From CAZEBW01 sp964510205 (GTDB taxonomy: Bacteria; Chloroflexota; Anaerolineae; VGOG01), in NCBI GenBank assembly GCA_964510205.1, contig CAZEBW010000074.1, positions 1 to 17,479 of the forward strand: 17,479 nucleotides of DNA. The letters are read 5' to 3'. The notes beneath the pieces were generated by a model. That model saw only the letters and a program-made list of their open reading frames with translations. It was not told where the DNA came from and searched no databases. A program made the translations under genes and the position numbers. Shown here piece after piece: positions 13,830 to 17,479 of this stretch; positions within the stretch are counted from its first letter, which is position 1, and each line of letters begins with the position of its first letter.

Positions 13830-15083
13830 ATGACCCATCCCGAAACCGCCATTCTACACTACACCGCCCCTCCCATCGTTGGCGGGGTAGAAGCCGTCAT
13901 CCATGCACACGGACGAGTGTTCGCCGAGGCTGGACACCCCGTAACCATCATCGCCGGCCGGGGAGAGGAATCAGCCCTGCCGCCGGGCGCGGACTTCATC
14001 CTGATCCCAGAGATGGACTCGCAGCATCCCCAGGTACTGAAGGTATGCTCGCTATTAGAGCAGGGGGAGGTGCCCCGCGATTTCGATGACCTGGTCCGCC
14101 GGCTAACAGAAGCGCTGGCTCCCATCCTAAGCCGATTCGACAACGTCATCGTCCACAACGTGCTGACTATGCACTTCAACCTGCCCCTCACGGCAGCACT
14201 TCACTCACTAGTGGACTCAGGCGCGATTCAAAACTGCATCGCCTGGTGTCACGACTTCGCCTGGACCACACCGGATTTCCGTCCGATCATGCAGACGGGC
14301 CACCCCTGGGACCTGCTGCGCACCTATCGCCCCGACATGACCTACGTCGTGGTCTCACAAGACAGGCAGCGCACACTGGCGACGCTCCTGGGCTGCCCAC
14401 TGGAGCAGATCCGCGTGATCTACAACGGAGTGGACCCCAAAGTGCTATTGGGCCTATCTGCCGAGGGGCAGGCGTTGGTGAGCCGCTTGAATCTACTGGA
14501 GAGTGACCTGGTCTTGCTGATGCCGGTGCGCGTCACCAAAGCCAAGAACATCGAATATGCCATGCACGTAGTGGCAGCGTTGAAGACGCGAGGCTATCGC
14601 CCAAAACTGATCCTAACCGGGCCTCCTGACCCGCATGACGAGCAGAGCATGGCCTATTTCCGCACGTTGCAGGAACTTCGCAGCGATTTGGATATCGAGG
14701 AGGAAATGCGCTTCGTCTTTGAATCTGGGCCAGACCCAAACGAGCCGTTCACCATTGACGCAGAGGTGGTAGGAGACCTGCTCCGCATCAGCGACGCGGT
14801 GTTCATACCCAGCCACGAGGAGGGCTTCGGCATGCCAGTGCTGGAAGCGGGCCTGGTCGGTGTACCGGTGGTCTGCACAGACATACCAGCGGCTGAGGAA
14901 ATCGGGGGCGAGGGCGTCATCCTCTTCGACGCGGATAAGGACCCAGTGCACGTAGCCGAGCTCATCTTGGCCTGGATCGAACGGAGTCCAGCACACCGCC
15001 TACGCCGCCGCACCCGCCAGAACTACACGTGGCGGGCCATCTTCCAGCGGGATATCAAGCCCCTGCTCATAGATAACTCCTGA
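13830..15083 (+). CDS. GT4-family (GT-B fold) glycosyltransferase
   Basis: A 417-residue cytosolic glycosyltransferase of the retaining GT4 family. The N-terminal Rossmann domain begins TAPPIVGGVEAVIHAHGRVF, with the GG donor/acceptor loop at 18-19. The C-terminal domain has VIYNGVDP (197-203), MPVRVTKAKN (231-240, with R234 and K237 for the nucleotide-sugar phosphates) and the EX7E motif in HEEGFGMPVLEAG (E331, E339). GAGGT at 13819-13823 gives a good start, 24 bases after the GT20 stop, so the two are probably co-expressed. Together they may build a glycoside such as a compatible solute or a glycan precursor. The donor and acceptor cannot be read from sequence. Confidence 0.85.
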   Translation: MTHPETAILHYTAPPIVGGVEAVIHAHGRVFAEAGHPVTIIAGRGEESALPPGADFILIPEMDSQHPQVLKVCSLLEQGEVPRDFDDLVRRLTEALAPILSRFDNVIVHNVLTMHFNLPLTAALHSLVDSGAIQNCIAWCHDFAWTTPDFRPIMQTGHPWDLLRTYRPDMTYVVVSQDRQRTLATLLGCPLEQIRVIYNGVDPKVLLGLSAEGQALVSRLNLLESDLVLLMPVRVTKAKNIEYAMHVVAALKTRGYRPKLILTGPPDPHDEQSMAYFRTLQELRSDLDIEEEMRFVFESGPDPNEPFTIDAEVVGDLLRISDAVFIPSHEEGFGMPVLEAGLVGVPVVCTDIPAAEEIGGEGVILFDADKDPVHVAELILAWIERSPAHRLRRRTRQNYTWRAIFQRDIKPLLIDNS

Positions 15084-15095
15084 CCTATTTAGCTC

Positions 15096-15238
15096 GACAA
15101 TGTTAACTTTCGCGTCAAGCGTCATTGCGAGGAGCGGAGCGACGAAGCAATCCCCACCGTTGCCTGCAATTGGAGGCGGGAGATTGCGTGCAACCTGCGG
15201 TTGCCTTACGCTCGCAATGACATTAACTTAACATTGTC
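15096..15238. mobile_element. MITE-like nested inverted-repeat element
   Basis: The outer arms GACAATGTTAA (15096-15106) and TTAACATTGTC (15228-15238) are perfect 11-bp inverted repeats. Inside them GTCATTGCGAG (15121-15131) and CTCGCAATGAC (15211-15221) are a second perfect pair. The core carries GACGAAGCAATCCCC-like and GGGAGATTGC-like segments as in the 6504-6761 cluster. The 143-base element has no gene. It resembles a small non-autonomous transposable element; the transposase family and a target duplication were not identified. Confidence 0.6.
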
Positions 15239-15240
15239 CA

Positions 15241-15333
15241 GTTGGAGTCCAACACCGAGGTTGCCGAGCTACATGGGATTGGCCGATGGCTTTCCCCCAT
15301 CGGCTGCATGGAGCTTGTGTGAACCTTCCATGC
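15241..15333 (+). ncRNA. Structured RNA with alternative pairing upstream of a terminator
   Basis: Three stems can form: GTTGG-AGT-CCAAC (15241-15253); GCCGATGG (15282-15289) with CCATCGGC (15297-15304), extended by AGCTACATG (15267-15275) against CATGGAGCT (15307-15315); and, exclusive with that extension, GCATGGA (15306-15312) with TCCATGC (15327-15333). A strong terminator follows at 15346. Mutually exclusive stems before a terminator are typical of riboswitches or attenuated small RNAs, but no known class was recognised and no promoter was seen directly upstream, so it may be a 3' UTR of the glycosyltransferase operon. Confidence 0.35.
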
Positions 15334-15345
15334 GTGATGCCCAAT

Positions 15346-15384
15346 GAAGAAGGCCGGCCCCGATCGGGGCTGGCCTTCTTTTCT
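15346..15384. terminator. Strong intrinsic terminator, bidirectional
   Basis: A self-complementary segment centred at 15363/15364 pairs GAAGAAGGCCGGCCCC with GGGGCTGGCCTTCTT at every position, counting one or two G-U pairs, and is followed by TTTTC on the + strand. The A-rich left flank allows termination on the other strand too. It separates the glycosyltransferase transcript from the PadR promoter. Confidence 0.85.
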
Positions 15385-15456
15385 TGCTCGGCGTTGGCGG
15401 CGGGCCCTCCGCTGTTTTGCAGCCAGTATGCCCCGCAGATTTTAATCTTTAGCACT

Positions 15457-15485
15457 TGACAAAAAGAACCAAAGGTGGTATAATC
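15457..15485 (+). promoter_or_regulatory. Consensus sigma-70 promoter of the PadR operon
   Basis: TTGACA (15457-15462) and TATAAT (15480-15485) are separated by exactly 17 bases: a perfect housekeeping consensus. Such a promoter usually needs a repressor, which fits the PadR gene starting 55 bases downstream. It is the strongest promoter in the window. Confidence 0.9.
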
Positions 15486-15490
15486 TATAT

Positions 15491-15522
15491 GTACAATAAG
15501 TCATTATGGGCATAAGTCATTG
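15491..15522. promoter_or_regulatory. Direct-repeat operator candidate for PadR autoregulation
   Basis: ATAAGTCATT occurs at 15497-15506 and again at 15513-15522, 16 bases apart, just downstream of the -10 box and across the likely transcription start. TGTACA (15491-15496) adjoins the first copy. A PadR dimer bound here would block initiation. The repeat is seen; the binding is inferred. Confidence 0.5.
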
Positions 15523-15540
15523 TTCGTCAGGAGGTGAAGG

Positions 15541-15948
15541 ATGCCGCGAGGTCGTAGGCGTCGGTGGATGGGGGGCAAAGGTCGTGGGCCTTGCCCCACG
15601 CGGATCTATCGCTTCATGGAGCCCTGTTTGCTCCTGCTGCTGCATCGGGGTTCTTCCCACGGCTATAGCCTGCAGGATGAGCTGAAGGAGTTTGGTTTTG
15701 CAGAGCCCGGCGTTGATCCCAGCGTGGTCTACCGCGCTCTGCGGGAGATGGAAGAGCAGGGGCTGTTGACCTCGACCTGGGACACCGAGGGGTCAGGCCC
15801 GCCGAGGCGGGTTTATCGGCTGACTGCCCAGGGCGACGAGCACCTGGCCCGTTGGGTAGCCGATCTACAGGAGACGGACCGCGTGCTGCACGGCTTTTTT
15901 GAAGCTTACGACGAACACATGGAGGAGGGCGAAGGCGCCCATCATTGA
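15541..15948 (+). CDS. PadR-family transcriptional regulator
   Basis: A 135-residue winged-helix repressor. A basic, Gly/Arg-rich tail (1-18) precedes the PadR domain: helix 1 around IYRFMEPCLLLLLHRG (22-37), SHGYSLQDELKE (39-50), the recognition region GVDPSVVYRALREMEEQGLL (57-76), and the wing with PPRRVYRLTAQGDEHL (87-102). A C-terminal helix (104-127) would dimerise. AGGAGGTG at 15530-15537 makes a very strong start. Members are usually autoregulatory and sense small molecules or redox stress. Two cysteines (C18, C29) might be sensors, though this is speculative. It heads the transcript that continues to the Mrp ATPase. Confidence 0.9.
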   Translation: MPRGRRRRWMGGKGRGPCPTRIYRFMEPCLLLLLHRGSSHGYSLQDELKEFGFAEPGVDPSVVYRALREMEEQGLLTSTWDTEGSGPPRRVYRLTAQGDEHLARWVADLQETDRVLHGFFEAYDEHMEEGEGAHH

Positions 15949-16012
15949 TGATTTGATCGCGTCGCTGGATGAAGACGCGCTCTTGCGCGAGGTACGGGTC
16001 TGCGCCTTTTGA
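15941..16012 (+). pseudogene. Possible 5' remnant of a DUF364-like gene
   Basis: Directly after the PadR gene, overlapping its last codons, a frame reads IIDDLIASLDEDALLREVRV, then CAF and a TGA. The 'DDLIASL' helix followed by 'REVRVCAF' resembles the opening of DUF364 (putative heavy-metal chelation) proteins as I remember them, which would continue with a W-T-A-V segment. It ends after about 23 residues. No ATG is in frame; TTG 15953 is the only possible start. It is perhaps a deleted gene between PadR and Mrp. Confidence 0.3.
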
Positions 16013-16029
16013 AGAATAATGTCATGAGA

Positions 16030-16035
16030 AAGGAG
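16030..16035 (+). promoter_or_regulatory. Ribosome binding site deciding a TTG start for Mrp
   Basis: AAGGAG lies six bases before TTG 16042. The in-frame ATG at 16024 and TTG at 16009 have no such site, so the TTG codon is the most likely start. Confidence 0.65.
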
Positions 16036-16041
16036 CAAGAA

Positions 16042-17100
16042 TTGGCTGACGAACAGCGGGTACATCAAGCATTGCGAGGAATCAAACATCCCGAATCGGG
16101 CCTTAGCCTGATGGAACTGGGCATGATCAGGGACATAACAGTGGACGAGGAGCAAGCAAGATTCACCATCGTTCTGCCTTTCATGGACGTGCCCATCAAG
16201 GACCAGATCGTGAACGAAACGCGGGCCGCCGTAGAGCGGTTGCCAGACATTGAAGGGGTGGACGTAGAACTGGCGGAGATGACCCAACAGGAGCGGGTGC
16301 ATTTCATGGCCGCTCAGGAGAAAAGGGTTGGCTCGGCGGAGCAGTTCAATCGCATCCAGCACGTCGTGGCCGTGGTCAGCGGCAAGGGCGGCGTGGGCAA
16401 GTCGCTGGTGGCGGGGCTGCTGGCCGTGGCTCTCAGGCGTGAGGGTCACACCGTTGGCGTCCTCGACGCCGACATCACCGGCCCCAGCATCCCCAAGATG
16501 TTCTTCCCCACACAGAGGCGTCCGGCTAACAGCCCCATGGGCATCGTGCCGGTGAAGAGCGAGACGGGCATCGAGGTCATGTCCATCAATTTGCTTCTCC
16601 CCAGCGAAGACGAGGCGGTCATCTGGCGGGGGCCGCTCATCAGCACGGCCATCAAGCAGTTCTGGGGCGACGTTGCCTGGGGCAACTTGGATTACCTCAT
16701 CGTGGATCTGCCCCCCGGCACCGCCGACGCCGCGCTGACGGTGATGCAGGCCATCCCCTTAGATGGCGTAGTCCTGGTCACTTCGCCGCAGGGCCTGGCG
16801 GCCATGGTGGTCAAGAAGGCGGCCCGCATGGCCCGCACGATGGGAGTGCCCATCCTGGGCGTGGTGGAGAACATGAGCTACGTCGTCTGTCCCGACACAG
16901 GCAAGCGATTGGAGATTTTTGGGCCTAGCAAGGCCGAGACGATGACGGCTCAATTGGGTGTGCCCCTCCTGGGGCAACTACCCATTGATCCCCAGATCGC
17001 CCAGCTCTGCGACGAGGGGCGGATCGAGGAGTATCACTCCGAGATCTTCGCCGCCATCGCCCATCGACTGGTGGATACTGCCCCGCAGCTAAGTCATTAG
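16042..17100 (+). CDS. mrp: Mrp/NBP35-family Fe-S cluster carrier ATPase
   Basis: A cytosolic P-loop ATPase of 352 residues that carries Fe-S clusters to apoproteins. Residues about 5-80 form the MIP18/DUF59 domain (QALRGIKHPESGLSLMELGM). The deviant Walker A is SGKGGVGKS at 113-121, then LDADITGPS (141-149), DYLIVDLPPGT (217-227), TSPQGLAAM (247-255) and GVVENMSYVVCP (273-284). Family members normally have a C-x-x-C after ENMS that binds the bridging cluster. Here it reads C283-P-D-T, so the second Cys is missing. TTG 16042 is chosen for its AAGGAG; starts at 16024 or 16009 would add 6 or 11 residues. It is preceded by a PadR regulator and followed by a small zinc-ribbon protein, a plausible metal or Fe-S module. 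Confidence 0.9.
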   Translation: MADEQRVHQALRGIKHPESGLSLMELGMIRDITVDEEQARFTIVLPFMDVPIKDQIVNETRAAVERLPDIEGVDVELAEMTQQERVHFMAAQEKRVGSAEQFNRIQHVVAVVSGKGGVGKSLVAGLLAVALRREGHTVGVLDADITGPSIPKMFFPTQRRPANSPMGIVPVKSETGIEVMSINLLLPSEDEAVIWRGPLISTAIKQFWGDVAWGNLDYLIVDLPPGTADAALTVMQAIPLDGVVLVTSPQGLAAMVVKKAARMARTMGVPILGVVENMSYVVCPDTGKRLEIFGPSKAETMTAQLGVPLLGQLPIDPQIAQLCDEGRIEEYHSEIFAAIAHRLVDTAPQLSH

Positions 17101-17102
17101 GT

Positions 17103-17185
17103 GTGGCCAAAACTTGTGGTAGTGACGACGTGCCAAATTGGTTTGGCCTTAGTCGTTCCAAGCGACTGAAGTCGCTACTACCCTA
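17103..17185. repeat. GTAGTAGCGACTTCAGTCGCT-type interspersed palindrome
   Basis: AGCGACT-GA-AGTCGCT (17161-17176) is a perfect short palindrome. The outer segments GGTAGTGACGAC (17118-17129) and GTCGCTACTACC (17171-17182) are near-inverted copies, and GGCCAAAAC (17105-17113) pairs with GGTTTGGCC (17140-17148) except for one base. This is typical of REP-like repeats scattered between genes in Chloroflexota-type genomes. It separates mrp from the zinc-ribbon gene. Confidence 0.55.
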
Positions 17186-17214
17186 CCTAACCAGAGGGGA
17201 AACATCAATGCAAT

Positions 17215-17223
17215 GGAGGTGAG
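17215..17223 (+). promoter_or_regulatory. Ribosome binding site deciding the zinc-ribbon start
   Basis: GGAGGTGAG overlaps an in-frame ATG at 17213 and is correctly spaced for ATG 17228, giving a 64-residue protein beginning MLKRLFGRR. Confidence 0.75.
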
Positions 17224-17227
17224 ATCA

Positions 17228-17422
17228 ATGTTAAAGAGGCTCTTCGGTCGGAGAGGCCGACGTGGCGGAGGGCGAGGCCAAATGGGCGGCACCAAAGCCG
17301 GTGCAGGGCCAGGCGGCTACTGCATCTGCCCCAAGTGCGGACATAAGGCCGCGCATCAAGTGGGTGTGCCCTGCTACCAAATGAACTGCCCCAAGTGCGG
17401 GGCCAACATGACGAGGGAGTAA
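17228..17422 (+). CDS. Small zinc-ribbon protein
   Basis: A 64-residue basic protein. Residues 1-31 are Arg/Gly-rich and probably disordered or nucleic-acid-binding. Residues 34-58 hold a compact metal site: CICPKCGHKAAH, then GVPCYQMNCPKCGANM, with two CPKCG knuckles plus an extra Cys and two His between them. This looks like a zinc ribbon, though an Fe-S or heme-free electron-transfer role cannot be excluded. Similar small proteins are found beside Mrp-type ATPases and metal-cofactor genes, as I remember it, which fits the neighbour here. It lies 127 bases after mrp, separated by a palindromic repeat. The specific function is unknown. Confidence 0.7.
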   Translation: MLKRLFGRRGRRGGGRGQMGGTKAGAGPGGYCICPKCGHKAAHQVGVPCYQMNCPKCGANMTRE

Positions 17423-17479
17423 CCCAGGGAATGTTTAGCGTCTCCCTACAGGGCTAATCATCTCCAAAAAGTCGTTGCC

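Noticed and set aside
17423..17479. End of the window searched for a terminator or a further gene
   Set aside because: No hairpin with a T-run and no start with a ribosome site was seen.

Overview
The window is a GC-rich bacterial chromosome segment in which every convincing gene lies on the + strand. Gene content suggests a Chloroflexota-like bacterium (Anaerolineae or a neighbouring class): a PolX-type polymerase, a baeRF3-family protein, a divergent GT20 paired with a GT4, a four-S1-domain protein, small YAQVITPGY-type lipoproteins and abundant short palindromic repeats. This placement is an inference from remembered family similarity, not a computed one. No tRNA, rRNA, CRISPR array, prophage or complete insertion sequence was seen.

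Layout. 1-1316: structured leader, then a PolX gene cut off early in its PHP domain, ending in a 7-bp tandem repeat. 1317-1568: gene-free, with a 34-bp imperfect inverted repeat. 1569-4101: tightly coupled block of an APH-type phosphotransferase, an APS-kinase-like P-loop kinase and a chimeric frame (start of a metallo-beta-lactamase fused to a whole DUF72 protein). 4117-4846: phosphoribosyltransferase, then the 5' end of a DUF2267 gene. 4805-6447: TGTATC repeats and a strong promoter, a degenerate receiver protein, a small lipoprotein and an unknown membrane-anchored protein. 6448-6914: palindromic repeat cluster and hairpins. 6915-9419: GAPDH, S1-domain protein and HPF/RaiA-like hibernation factor. 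9421-9639: sigma-70 region 1.1 without a start codon. 9636-12198: YihY/BrkB membrane protein, baeRF3, MgtC-like protein. 12252-15083: GT20 and GT4 glycosyltransferases. 15084-15540: MITE-like element, alternative hairpins, a strong terminator and a consensus promoter. 15541-17422: PadR regulator, Mrp/NBP35 Fe-S ATPase and a small zinc-ribbon protein.

How the genes work together. S1, HPF and baeRF3 form a translation-stress theme. GT20 plus GT4 probably make a glycoside or compatible solute. PadR-Mrp-zinc ribbon looks like an autoregulated Fe-S or metal module. The two kinases at 1569-3196 overlap and probably act together on an unknown substrate.

The most unusual property is that intact genes are repeatedly separated by fragments of other genes: PolX, MBL, DUF2267, sigma 1.1, and less certainly an Ig-like tail and a DUF364-like start. 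Most are 5' ends. This indicates extensive rearrangement or deletion, or assembly chimerism that should be excluded. The other candidates for new biology are the coupled kinase pair, the GKGQ-bearing baeRF3, the OtsA-like GT20 with altered motifs, the orphan pseudo-receiver with its TGTATC array, and the alternative-pairing RNA at 15241-15384.
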